In this document: piece after piece, positions 46,653-57,060 of the stretch | Numbering within the stretch: position 1 is the stretch's first letter | Layout: each line of letters begins with the position of its first letter | NCBI GenBank assembly: GCA_002099365.1 | Contig: MSED01000008.1 | Location: 186,001-250,000, forward strand | Direction of reading: 5' to 3' | DNA length: 64,000 nt | Origin: Phialophora verrucosa | Taxonomy: Eukaryota; Ascomycota; Eurotiomycetes; Chaetothyriales; Herpotrichiellaceae | Position numbers and translations under genes: made by a program | Notes under the pieces: model-generated | Databases searched by the model: none | The model's input: only the letters and a program-made list of their open reading frames with translations | Told to the model about the DNA's origin: nothing

Positions 46653-47498
46653 TCAAAGCAATGCCCTGGTGAAACCCAGTGGCAAAACCATTGCGACAAC
46701 GAGGCACCAAGCACAGGGTACCGAAAAAGAGCACGCTCCACTGCCTGCAGTCGCCGGCTGAGAAAGGGAGGCACTGCTGGCGCTTGACGCTGTGGTGCTT
46801 GGTATAGAGGCAGCGGTACCTGAAGGACTTGTGTTCGAGGTGGCCCTGACATCCCCAACCCTCGCGCAAGGTGTATTGAGGTTTCCGTTAGAGAGCGTCT
46901 CGTAGTAGTACTCCGATGAAGCGGTCTTGTAATACTCCAGACAGCCATCCCAGTAACCATCGAAAACCGTGGGTGCGAAGATGGAACTGGTATAGCACAA
47001 GCAGCTCGCTTGGACCGAGAACGGTGGAGCAGAGGAGGCTATATCGTCGGAGGAGCAGGAGACTTCCATGCTATACCACGACGAGCAGGAGACAAGGTTA
47101 TCGTCTACCAGGGTGTTGGTCCGAACATCACCAACCAACGAGCAGGGACTCCCTGTTCCGAAACTTCCAGCAAGAGAGGTATACAGAGGTGGAGAAGCTG
47201 TTGAAAGGTAGGTGAGGCATGTCTCGATGGCTCCATCGAAAATGGATGGTTGGTAGACGGAGCTTGAGTAGCACAGGCAACTGGCGGCCACACTGAAGGG
47301 TTGGTCGAAGAAGCTGACGGTACTCGCAGAGCACGCTCCTGCAATGCTGTTGACAAGGTTGCATGCGGCTGGATCTCCTGCCTGACGGAGAAGTAGAGGA
47401 TGAAGCGTCGGGGACGCCGTGATTGGGTTCCGTAACCCCAGCGAGCCGACTGCCAGGGTCAGCAGAAGCCCCAAGAACTCGATAGTATGCAAAGACAT
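46653..47498 (-). CDS. Secreted Cys-rich two-repeat protein with GPI-type tail
   Basis: 281 aa in one frame. Residues 1-21 (MSLHTIEFLGLLLTLAVGSL) form a signal peptide. Two related units follow, about 45-115 and 136-206. Both carry (V/Q)ASCLCY(S/T)SS, a downstream FDG, and CL-x-Y-x-(S/K)TAS. Each unit has several cysteines that probably pair in disulfides. After them comes a Ser/Thr/Ala-rich stalk and a hydrophobic C-terminus (CAWCLVVAMVLPLGFTRALL), as expected for GPI anchoring. It is probably a cell-surface or wall protein. I know of no assigned function for such Ser-rich paired-repeat proteins. It is divergent to the large membrane protein gene to its right. Confidence 0.78.
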   Translation of the reverse strand: MSLHTIEFLGLLLTLAVGSLGLRNPITASPTLHPLLLRQAGDPAACNLVNSIAGACSASTVSFFDQPFSVAASCLCYSSSVYQPSIFDGAIETCLTYLSTASPPLYTSLAGSFGTGSPCSLVGDVRTNTLVDDNLVSCSSWYSMEVSCSSDDIASSAPPFSVQASCLCYTSSIFAPTVFDGYWDGCLEYYKTASSEYYYETLSNGNLNTPCARVGDVRATSNTSPSGTAASIPSTTASSASSASLSQPATAGSGACSFSVPCAWCLVVAMVLPLGFTRALL

Positions 47499-47952
47499 GC
47501 TGGGTTTGGAGGCAATCTAGCATGGACGAGAACAGACCGGCGATGGGCGAAACTGGGCTGAGAGACATATACGTCGAGAAGCTCACTCTGGAAATGAGCT
47601 CCGATAGCAGCCCTTGTGACCAAAAGTCCAAAAGCAGTTGATTCCAACAGCAGCGGCCATTGGCTCTATTGCAAGGCGCCTCGTCATAAAACTTCCAAAA
47701 CTTTCAGAACCTCGTGTTGCTGGCAAGAAACAAGCAGTGGAAGCCTTGGCAGTGCGGGCTAGGCGACACAGACACGAGCTTGACACGAGCTCAACACGAG
47801 AAACTAGGAAGACAACTGGTAAGTGCATGTTTCCTCCGTTTTGTGCATCTCCAGCGCTCCAGTGTTCTGTCGATCTCGATGGCCTAGTACTTCGTTCAAT
47901 CCTTCACAGAACGAAGTACTACGTCGTTCGTCCTCGTTGCAGTAATCCAAGG
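47499..47952. promoter_or_regulatory. Divergent promoter between GPI-type protein and membrane protein
   Basis: About 450 bp. The rightward frame remains open from 47638 but has no ATG before 47953. I treat it as leader or promoter. No clear TATA element was found. Confidence 0.45.
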
Positions 47953-50159
47953 ATGGATGCGTCTTATCATGCCAGGTCTTTCAACTCACTTGCTCGTGCT
48001 CCTCCGCAGAGCCAGCTCGATAATCAAGCTCTTCGAGTGCCCGTAGCCACAGACGTTGCCCTAAATGCACAGGAGTCTGAGCAAGCCAAGCTGCCGCAAA
48101 GCTGCGAAGCCGACAATGTCGCCATCCATGAACGCTCGTCAAAGAAGAGCAACCATCACATGTTGACAGAGTCAAAAATCCATTCAGGGAACGGCGATAC
48201 AATCAGGCCATCCCAATCTATGGGGGCTCCGACTCTGAAAGAAAGAAGGCCAAAGAATGTTCCGCTGGCCTGGCTTTCGGCATTTCTTACAGGCATTCTA
48301 CTTGCCTTGACAGCATTCTACGCCTTTGGACCAGATCTATGGGAAAGCGGTTTCGTCAATTCGTCGGCGAGCAACGCGATCTTCGTTCTCCGTGCATTAA
48401 CCGAAGCCACAGCGTTTCTGCTCGCAGTTACGATTTCTTCTGCGTTCGAGATAGTGCAGTGGCTCCTAACTGTACGACCCGAGGGCATACCCGTACCCGA
48501 GTACTTGTCACTGCAACCGAGCACCGGCCTCCTAGGATTGATGCAACTTATAGCTGGAGGGCAATCTAGAGCTAGCACAAGGCTCTGGAGCACCCTGAGG
48601 CTATTTGGCGTGGTATTGTTGCCAGGATTGGGTGTGCTGATCATGAGTGAGTGGCCCTACCTTGAATCAGTAAGCACAGTCGGACATGCGGGCTTGACAT
48701 TTTCGGGTGGTTGTCGACTATTTTCTAAATCGCGGTAGGCCAGGTGGAGATCGTGCTCAGATTCAATAAAATTGGCGAGACGACAGCACCACTTGGCTTT
48801 GGATTGGGCTCTATGAACACCAGTGTTGCGACTTCATTGTCCCCTTTCACAGACATACTACTGGGTGCTTCGTTCAGTGGGTTTCTGGATGATCCGTCGC
48901 ACGCTATCGACATCACACCCGATGCCAGTCGCAGAAGATCATGCTCTCTCGAAGCTGACGAGCGAGGAGGACACGGTTGTGAACGAGCTGTCTACCTCGC
49001 TGCGGGGCAGGAGCAGTTGGCTGCCCAAGTCACAACGCAGGCTCATCCACAAGCGGACGTCTGGCTTGTTGAAACCCATCAGGGCTACGTACTCCGCTTC
49101 AGTGAGGGAAACAATAGCTGGGAGTTCGCCAATGATACAGATTGTCGAACATATCACACGGAAGTCTTGACAACCACTCTTGGTGCTTTCATGCTGTGTG
49201 TAAAGAATGTGGCGCCAAATCAGATACGAGCTAGTAAGTATACCCGCGAGCTGTGCAGGCTGCTTGCGGTATCAATACATCAGTCTTCTCTAACTTCTAC
49301 AGAAATCTCAAGCTGCAAGTATTCCGACATCATCACCGGAAACTGTCACCAGGAATTGGCATGGAACACAACGCCGAGTTGGACGACCAGCCTGACTTCA
49401 AATTTCCGGCAAGCACAAATCGCATATTCGCGACTGAACGGCACTATTATCTCGCACGAGTTCACCGACGTGCCGGAAACACTCGCGCCGCTAAACTCAC
49501 TGGATCTATTGCAAGCGTGGGACAACTTTCTGGGCCTTAGCAATGACACAGACTCTACCACGGCCAGCGTTGTCTCGATCCTCGGATTAGGCACAGGCAA
49601 GTACCTGTTCCCCGCCATGATCGGTTCGATGCTGAATTCCATCACCGAGCTCTCGGAGCAGAATCCTGCGCTCCAAGCTCGCGCGGTCAATGCTCTCCAG
49701 GCACTGCTGGCAATACCCGTCTACTTCTGCCAACCAGGCTACCTGGAGCGAGCAGCTGTTTCTTCGCTGCCAAGCAACATTCTGTACACTAACTACGACG
49801 ACGTCATTCTTCCGGAGGGACTCGAACGCGATAGCGCGGTGTTCTTTGCTGTAACGAGAAACCAGATTGATGTGGGTGCGGCGACTGCGATAGCATATGT
49901 GGTCCTGACGGGACTAGTTCTGATCATGTGTTTCTGGGTTCTAATAAGCGGGACTTTCACCACCAGATCGAGGCAAATCCCCTGCATCACCACCTTCCCG
50001 GCCTTGGATTTTTGCCTCCATTGCATTGTAACAGCCAAAGCGGGAGCGTCCACTGCGAGAGGACCGTTCCAGGGAATACAAATCCACGAAGCGGCTGATC
50101 TCGCAATGAAGGAGATGGATGTGAAGCTGGCTCGAGACCCGGGTCGAGCTTACGACTAA
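47953..50159 (+). CDS. Large fungal multi-pass membrane protein, unknown function
   Basis: Three exons: 47953-48646, 48739-49233 and 49303-50159, giving 681 aa. The first junction (ATCATGA^GTGAGT to TAG^GC) is needed to keep frame. The second intron (69 bp, GTAAGT...TACAG) is a multiple of three with no stop, so it could also be retained. A polar N-terminus of about 100 residues is followed by membrane segments at LAWLSAFLTGILLALTAFYA, AIFVLRALTEATAFLLAVTI and LRLFGVVLLPGLGVLIM. A long loop rich in N-glycosylation sites follows (NTSV, NNSW, NDTD, NTTP, NGTI). A final helix lies near ATAIAYVVLTGLVLIMCFWV. The layout suggests a plasma-membrane or secretory-pathway protein with a luminal or extracellular domain. 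Similar proteins are common and uncharacterised in filamentous fungi. No function is assigned. Confidence 0.75.
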
Positions 50160-51075
50160 GAGGCAGAGATCTCCACAATCAAGAGAGGTTGGCGATGATT
50201 AAGTGGCAGCGCCTCCCGCAAGAGAAACAGAAGAGACACTTTGGGTGGTCCCACCATATCTTCCACTCTTCGCCCTCATGACTTATTCAAGCCATGCCAG
50301 AACATTGCACCAAATACAAACGTGGCAGCAAAGTGACTCGCGTCGTGACCAGTCTGCCGGTTCGTTAGATCCCTGCATCGCCCCAAGCATACGATGACTA
50401 TGTCCCCGCTCCTTGGAACTCTGCAGCCTTATCTGATCTTGCGCGGCCCATCGAGCGCCTCTGCAACTCTACCCTAGCACAATTGAGACATCGCCCCAAT
50501 CATTGGGCGGAAGGCAAGGCAGATGTGCCAGTCTATCCATGTCCTGCATGAAATGCCGCTCCACTGGATGTTATTGTCCATCCAGGCAGCACCGCACTGC
50601 TGGCTTGAGTGCACCATGACTGTATTGCTTGCACATTGAGACTTCCCGCAGAAAAGTACGAGATTTTAACTTCAACTGTCGTGTTTTGAAATAAACCCGT
50701 CGGTCCAACACGAAATTTCTGAACTCTCTGGGCCATTTCGGAACAGAGTGCAGCGGAGGGCCTTACGGTTCCATCGGACTCATCCCCACGGGCATGGATT
50801 TCGAAGGCTCTACAGGCATGCGCAACAGCGCGCAATCCTTGAAGAGAAACAAAATGGCATAGTCATAGCATTGGTCATAGTCGGTGACAATCAATCGCTC
50901 GTACGCAGGCTACAAATCACGGGCCACAGAGCGTTCGGCCGAAGCTGAACACACTTCGGATAGAGAGGGAATTTGTTTCGACAATGTTGAAAGCGTGAAA
51001 TGCCAACGATTGACCATGGCAAAGCTAAGCGACCCGTGCAAAGAGAGTTTGTGCGATCACGAGGAAAAGGGGCCC

Positions 51076-51102
51076 GCCAAGATGAGCCAAGATGAGCCAA
51101 GA
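51076..51102. repeat. GCCAAGATGA direct repeat (2.7 copies)
   Basis: A 10-bp unit GCCAAGATGA is repeated twice and followed by a partial third copy. Its function is unknown. Confidence 0.8.
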
Positions 51103-51618
51103 CCGATTTTCTCACACAAGCACAGTCGCCGTTGCCTGGCGGAGCGCTTGGCGTGGATCTTGGCATCGCGCCCGTCTGCCTGCTGCTGAGGTGCGCACGA
51201 CAGTTCACAGGGTAAAGGAGCGCATTCTGTTTTCAATCGTTAATAGCTTCTTCCCTTGATTGGGTGCGAGTATGAGCGAACCCCGGCCCTTCGACCTGTC
51301 ATCTCCCAATCTTCGGGCCAAACTCTCAGGATCAGGATCAGAATCAGAAAGGTTGCTGTACTTTCGAAATGCGATCTACGAGGCGGCTGGGCACATACTG
51401 CTTCTGGTCTGACTGGTTACCAGTGTCAGCCTTGGACACGACTTCTCTCGAAGCCAGCTGTCACAAGGCGGAATTTGCCAGCTTTGCATACCAGTATTGC
51501 GCGTCTCGAGCAGACATGTACGGGCGATGAGGATGTGGGAGAGTAAGAGGATTCGTGTGGTGCAAGGCCGGTGAGGATTAAAAGTCCACGGGTGAATCTT
51601 CTATCCATCCTATTCAGC

Positions 51619-51627
51619 TATATATAA
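51619..51627 (+). promoter_or_regulatory. TATA box of the VWA protein gene
   Basis: TATATATAA is a consensus TATA element 169 bp upstream of the split start codon at 51796. No other ATG occurs between it and 51796, which supports that start. Confidence 0.55.
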
Positions 51628-51795
51628 CGAAAGGTGCTCTTTCTGAATCTCCTGCGACCTTACTATACACACAATCTACCCGCGTGTTTCATTCCCTAGA
51701 GAAGCAGGGTCCAGGCCTGTTAGTGCTTCCTTCTCTTGCAGCACACTCACTTCCGCTAAGTCAGTCGAAGGGTATTCTCACCACTCCAACAAGTC

Positions 51796-53104
51796 ATGTA
51801 AGGAAGGGATCGATCCTTGACTCGATTCTCATAGTCCTGCTCTTTTTCCGAGTCATGCTAACTCCAACCTATCATTCAGGGGTCGACACATCATCAAAGC
51901 TGTGGGTATAGCTGGACTGCTCGTGGCCAATGCTCTGCCCGCGCTTGCAGACCCTCATTTCCTCGCCACGCACGTTGTCCGGCAAGAACCCTCCTCCACA
52001 TGCGTTCTGAACAGCCTTCTCGGGCGTGTAGGCCCCAGCAGCGGTGGCCGCAAAGTCGGGCTCGTGATCGACGCGTCCGGCTCCATGGCGACGAATGATC
52101 CCCAAAACCTCCGTCTTGCGGCTGCTAAATCCCTCAACGACGCCCTCATCAGCCAAGCCGAAGCCAGCAGTAGCCAGGCAGCGGATCTTGTCAGCGTGGT
52201 CGCATTCTCCGAGGTCGCAGACGTCCTTTACCCTCTCGGTGACCCTGCAGGGGCCAACAGCATCATTGACGGCATCGTGCTGGGCTACAACACCGCAATC
52301 GGAGGAGGCATCCAAGCTGCAATCCAAGATCTGACCGCCCCGGGCAATGACCCCACCGCCAACAGGACGGGGATCATTGTCTTCACCGACGGTCTGGACT
52401 CTCCCACGTCAGGCAAAAACCTTACCCTGTCGGAGACACAGCGCGCTGCCAGCCTGGGCATCCGCGTCTCGTTCGGCTTCCTCACCCCCACGCCGCAGAA
52501 CCAGGACGTCGAGATCCTGCGCGCGATCCTGCAGAGCGGAGGCATCTACGCCACAATCGACCAAGCAAGCACGCAGCAGGCCTTTGTGGCGCTCGTGCTG
52601 GCGAACGGGCTGACGAATCTCGATGTCGCTGGCGCCAACGCCACGGGCACTCTCCTCCCCGGCATTAGCACCGCCAAGTTCTTGCAGACCGGGACCAACA
52701 GCTTCACTTACGCGGCGCAGGCCGGCGAGACATTCAACGTCACTGTCGAGGCCCTGGATCCAATCGCGCTGATGGTCACGCTCCGCGATGTCAGTGCCAA
52801 CACCGACATCGTTAGCAATACGACGGACGCCACGACCGGCATCGCGGTCGTCGGCTATACAGCCCCGTCTGCCATGGATGTGGAAGTCGTCGTCGTAGCC
52901 ACCAATGCTAGCACGGGCATCTTCTCCGTCGGTCTGAACAGCTCGATCCCGCTGAATGAGACATGCAACGCCACTGCCCCGCCTGCTGCTCAGCCCTCCG
53001 TGTACACCGGCGGCGCAGCCTCCGCATGGGAGGGCTCGACCAACCTGTTTGCTCCTTTCACTTCCATCCTCGGTCTTGCTGTTATGGCGGCAGTGCTATA
53101 TTAG
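51796..53104 (+). CDS. Secreted VWA-domain protein with GPI-type tail; start codon split by an intron
   Basis: The start is inferred as AT (51796-51797) joined to G (51880) across an 82-bp intron (GTAAGG, branch GCTAAC at 51857-51862, CAG ending at 51879). The result is 408 aa. It begins MGRHIIKAVGIAGLLVANAL, a textbook signal peptide ending ALPALA. Upstream the frame meets TAA at 51757-51759 with no Met, and the next downstream Met lies inside the VWA domain. The VWA domain (about 50-230) starts KVGLVIDASGSM, with the DxSxS of a MIDAS metal site, and later has VVAFSEV and FTDGLDS. A beta-rich region with many N-glycosylation sites follows. A Ser/Ala stalk and a hydrophobic end (FTSILGLAVMAAVLY) suggest GPI anchoring. 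Its likely role is adhesion or binding at the cell surface (inference). Confidence 0.82.
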
Positions 53105-54129
53105 GTCATGAAGAGGCAGGAAAAAATGTCATGCCGTCCTGGGGGCTGCATCACCTGAGTTCCTGACATCTGAGCTTGTTGTCATGAACAAGGATGAGTG
53201 GACAATCTTGCCTTGAAGGGGAGGAATGGGTTTGAAATACTTGTGGAAGGCTCGCAAATGCCCTTTGTAGTATAATCAAAATGACTATTTGTCGAGTGCG
53301 TGTCTAGGTGAGAATTTCCAAACCTACCCAAGGTCCGAGTTGTCATCAAATTAAACACAGCAATTCAACTTGCGGTAATCGTGATGCGGACATCGGTTCG
53401 TCAATCAATTGGTATCGTTTGCCCTGCTTGAAGCCATTCCCCTCGTTGGATCATGCATGTTCCCTCATTGGATTCGACACTCTGCATGGCGCAGCACGAA
53501 TCACATCTCGCCACGTTCGGTCCATTGTGGACGCCAACACCAACTTCATATGAGAGATTTCTTCCAAGGTAAAGGCTTCTCGAGCTCTCAAGTATGCAAG
53601 GATCTCGGACTCGCGGAGGCGGAACGCGCACGACAGTGCCTTCCACGCGAATGAATACAGGCATGCTGCGGGAACTTCCTGTGGATTGGGCGAAAAGAAA
53701 CCTGATCTGCCAGTTCATCGAGTTGCAAGTCAAAAAGGCACATCGTTGAGCGGATCGCTGCCCAGGCCTGCAGCAGCAGCAGCAGCTTAATGTTTGCCGA
53801 TTGGTACACCGGCGACAGTCATCCTGACAAGTCAGGCTTCGTGAATGCAGCTCAGCTGCGAGTAAAGCACACCGGTCGGGATAGTGGCCAGTGGAGGGCA
53901 CAGCCAGCCGCACACCCACCATAGACATTGCTCATGACCTAGAGGCAGACGCAGAGCGCACGCGTCCCATGTCGTGTCCGAGACAATGTTATAAGCATCA
54001 CAGCACACCATGGTGCTAGCTAGATCACTGCGGAAAGGTGATTCTCTCTACGAAACCCTCCTCTCCATCATCTCATTCAGAGTCAGTCGCCGGTGGGCAG
54101 TCGCAGTAATTAATCTATCATTGCAAAAC
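53105..54129. other. Intergenic region, nothing recognised
   Basis: About 1 kb between the VWA gene and the 3CxxC zinc-protein gene. Short ORFs only. A short (CAG)n-like run lies at about 53769-53786. Confidence 0.55.
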
Positions 54130-54630
54130 ATGGCGAAGACGAAGTCCTCCAGACCAACCGCCGAAACAAGGACAACCTTCATGTTTCCCTCACTCCATAA
54201 ACACGTCGTGACCGCAGTCTCCCACAGCATGGCGTCGTTGCCACGGTTCTATGGAACCGACACCGGCAAGGGCGCCCGCAACCAATACAGCACCCACGTC
54301 ATGGGCAAGTTCAGATGCAGGAGCACCTGCGGCTCCAAAGGCTGGGGCAGCAAGAAGGTGGCCATACTCATCAGGGGCTACGCGCGGAACAGGTACAATG
54401 CCGTGGTGTTCAATCAGCGATGCAAGGTCTGCGACCAGCTGGGCACACTGGATTTGGACAAGGAATCATACGTCCAGCGAGTCGCGTACTGGATCCAGAA
54501 GTGGGCGGGCATCCAGGTGGAGCCCCCGCCTCACAGCTCGAAAGAGGGCAAACCGCATGAGAGTGCTTTTTGCGAGGGTTGCAAAAGGGGTGTTTGTCGA
54601 CAGGGGGCTGAGTGGCGGGTGTATTACTGA
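54130..54630 (+). CDS. 3CxxC-type zinc-binding protein
   Basis: 166 aa from the ATG at 54130 (MAKTKSSRP). The frame is open further upstream to 54010, but that part reads like leader. A zinc-ribbon-like arrangement runs across residues about 58-160: FRCRSTCGSKGWGSKKVAI, then QRCKVCDQLG, and finally a His followed by FCEGCKRGVC. This order matches the fungal/animal zf-3CxxC domain, also seen in receptor-transporting proteins. The family is small, probably binds Zn2+, and has no settled biochemical role in fungi. No signal peptide or membrane segment is seen. Confidence 0.82.
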   Translation: MAKTKSSRPTAETRTTFMFPSLHKHVVTAVSHSMASLPRFYGTDTGKGARNQYSTHVMGKFRCRSTCGSKGWGSKKVAILIRGYARNRYNAVVFNQRCKVCDQLGTLDLDKESYVQRVAYWIQKWAGIQVEPPPHSSKEGKPHESAFCEGCKRGVCRQGAEWRVYY

Positions 54631-55536
54631 CTGATTACTGTCACCACTATTGCTTGCTCGGGTTTCAAGTTGATTATTGTTCGTTGTTGCACAAGCCGCT
54701 GGACGGCACGTTGACAGACATGTTGTTTGTTGCTTCATTAAAATGGACCATGTAGGCAAGGTTGGTAGTCATTCGGAGATGGTATTCTTCCTTCATGAAA
54801 CTTGATATGCCAATGTCTAAAATTTCCAATCCGGGTGGTAAGAGGCTCGTTTGTTACTTATGACTGGAAGCGGGCATCGGATTGGGTAGATACGGCTCTG
54901 ACGTGGTGGCACCGACGTCGGTATTGGCGTGCGTGCAAGAAACGAGCAACCGTCAGGAACCTAAGGCCTCGATGAACCAATCCCCCTGTTCCGAATACCC
55001 GTTGAAACATGATGCTCACGATCCCAACTCACGCGATTGTATTGTCAAGATACCACATTTTGTGTCTGAATACCAATGTGCTTAGGGTGATCTGGTAGTG
55101 AGCCTAAGAGAGTCACCTCAGAAGACGAGACGGAGACACATAGAGGCAATGGCGACCTGAAGGGGTGACTGGTGAGTGACTCTAATGGCCGCACAATTTG
55201 AGTTGTACAGGTCTATGCCAGGGACCGCAACGATAATTCTGGATATTCAATCCTTATGGTCAAAAGACCCTAAACTGGAGAGTCCTCATTCGATCAGGAG
55301 GTTTGGGCGGTGATCCTCCAGGAGTTGGACCAGCGCAAGTCTCCTGAAAACGCACTCATCCGGTGATCCCACCCAGTGTCTATGCCATGCTACTCTCTTG
55401 ACCATTTCCAGACCGTCTTGTCCGCCAATTCCGCACACAAATTCGCAACCTAGTGTCTGCGCCCCTGGAAACATTCAATTGGGCGTTCTGGATCTCTGGA
55501 ACCTCTTTCATCACTATCCAATGCCTCGTCGTACTC
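54631..55536. other. Intergenic region between convergent genes
   Basis: About 0.9 kb. No gene-like frame or RNA was recognised. Confidence 0.6.
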
Positions 55537-56388
55537 TTAACAGGCTTCCAGCTCAATTGTCTTCATCTCCAGTGCCTCGACGAAGAACTGCACTTTCACT
55601 CCAGCCCGGCAAGTTGGACACGTCGCAAGCGCTCCATTTCCGGCACTCGCCGACGATTCCAACCATGAAAACAAGCAATGCAAATGATAAGTTTGCTTGC
55701 AACAGTTGCGCGTCTGGATCAAAGATGGGGCAGTGATCTCTCCTACCACCGGAGCTAAGGCCAGCAATTCTTGGCAGATAGGACAGAGAGCGTCGGCATC
55801 TAGCTTCGAAGTCTGTGGAGACACAACGGCAAAGTGGTTGCATATCCGAGCAGATGTGAGGCCCATGTCTCGAAACGCCGCTGCGAGAACATCCTTGCAG
55901 TCTATCGATCTCAGCCCTTCGCTGTGAGATGCTCGAATGGAGTGTCGGAGCTTCGAGCGGTGCGTTGCCCTCGCATATCGTAACAGCGCAATTTTGAGTC
56001 TCACGAGATTGCGCACTTCTCTGAACTCTGGATCCTGGTCCATGGCCACCGCGCACAAGATCCCATTCTCCCAACGTACGAGAGAACACTCTACTCCGGC
56101 GGCCCAGCCGATGAACCGTCGGACCCAGCTTTCGCTTTGGTGAAGAGTGCGTTGGAGTGCGGACGTGTCTATTTCGACTGGGTTGAAATTTGGAGCTGGA
56201 GGCGAGAACAGCGCTCCCAATTGCTGCGGCAGAGCCGTGAATATGGCAATGTCTGCATCTTCAAGCTCAAGGGAAACGAATCTACTACAGTAACAGAGTT
56301 GAATACCGAGCCCGCGAGCGAAGCAGGCGAGATATTTGCTGACTTTGCGGAAGTCTTCGATTGCGGCGGCGGATGGAAAAGGAGACAT
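55537..56388 (-). CDS. RING-H2-like zinc-finger protein, probable E3 ubiquitin ligase
   Basis: 283 aa from the ATG at 56388. The frame continues upstream but only from a GTG. The C-terminal zinc finger has CPIC at about 202-205, a CC pair at about 229-230, YHLHCLFSWLES, and CPTC at about 257-260. The F/Y-H-x-H-C-x3-W block resembles Apc11/Rbx1-type RING-H2 fingers. The N-terminal 190 residues are helical and Cys-poor, without a named domain, and may bind the substrate. RING-H2 proteins usually recruit an E2 enzyme and promote ubiquitin transfer. That activity is inferred. A broken locus with a similar finger follows on the same strand at 57.1-58.0 kb. Confidence 0.75.
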   Translation of the reverse strand: MSPFPSAAAIEDFRKVSKYLACFARGLGIQLCYCSRFVSLELEDADIAIFTALPQQLGALFSPPAPNFNPVEIDTSALQRTLHQSESWVRRFIGWAAGVECSLVRWENGILCAVAMDQDPEFREVRNLVRLKIALLRYARATHRSKLRHSIRASHSEGLRSIDCKDVLAAAFRDMGLTSARICNHFAVVSPQTSKLDADALCPICQELLALAPVVGEITAPSLIQTRNCCKQTYHLHCLFSWLESSASAGNGALATCPTCRAGVKVQFFVEALEMKTIELEAC

Positions 56389-57060
56389 GTCTGATCTTGA
56401 AGGCACGGAGATGACTTGATGTGGTAGCCGGTGTATCTCTGAGATGATTTGGCTGTGAGTTTGAACAGAGCCCACAAGGGACTAGAGCTGTGAAGCAGTA
56501 ATATTGAGTGTGAGTAGGGGTGGAAGTGTGTGTTGACAGCAAGCTCTAGGATCCAATTTACGGCCTGGTATATGTATCGAGGATCCTTCATGCTTGAGAT
56601 GCGGCAGCAAATGCGATTGATTCTGCCTTGATCCACGTTTCGGGGCAACGACAACTGCCCGGCAAAGAAATCAAAGGCGAAGCTAGAACCTGTCTCATTG
56701 AATTGTTGAAACTACCTCATATTGCCGTCGATATTCGAGCTCGCGATCTCAAAAGTTCAACATGGTGGTCTGTGTAATGGTTGAGACCTCAATTAGATCC
56801 CTTTCACTCACGCGACGGCCATTGCTCAATCACTTTCAGTGGTCTCAGATCCCGTGAACCTTGAGCCTCTGCGCAGAGCTAAGCAGTGCTTTGTTCTGAA
56901 GAAGACAATTTCCCCTTTCCTTCATAGTCTGAACATCATTCTTTGATTCCCTGAAACCCATCCCACATTCGAACCCAAGAATAGCCCGAGCACTGCGAGT
57001 CACGTCCAGCTCAAGATGCAAGCCGATCACGGTCCAGACAGATCTGTGCTGTGTTTCTCA
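56389..57060. other. Spacer between the two RING loci
   Basis: About 670 bp, probably the promoter of the intact RING gene. No other feature was recognised. Confidence 0.55.

Larger units (their letters stand above)
50160..51795. other. Intergenic region and promoter of the VWA gene
   Basis: About 1.6 kb without a recognised gene. It includes a decamer tandem repeat at 51076-51102 and, at the right, the TATA box and leader of the VWA protein gene. Confidence 0.55.
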
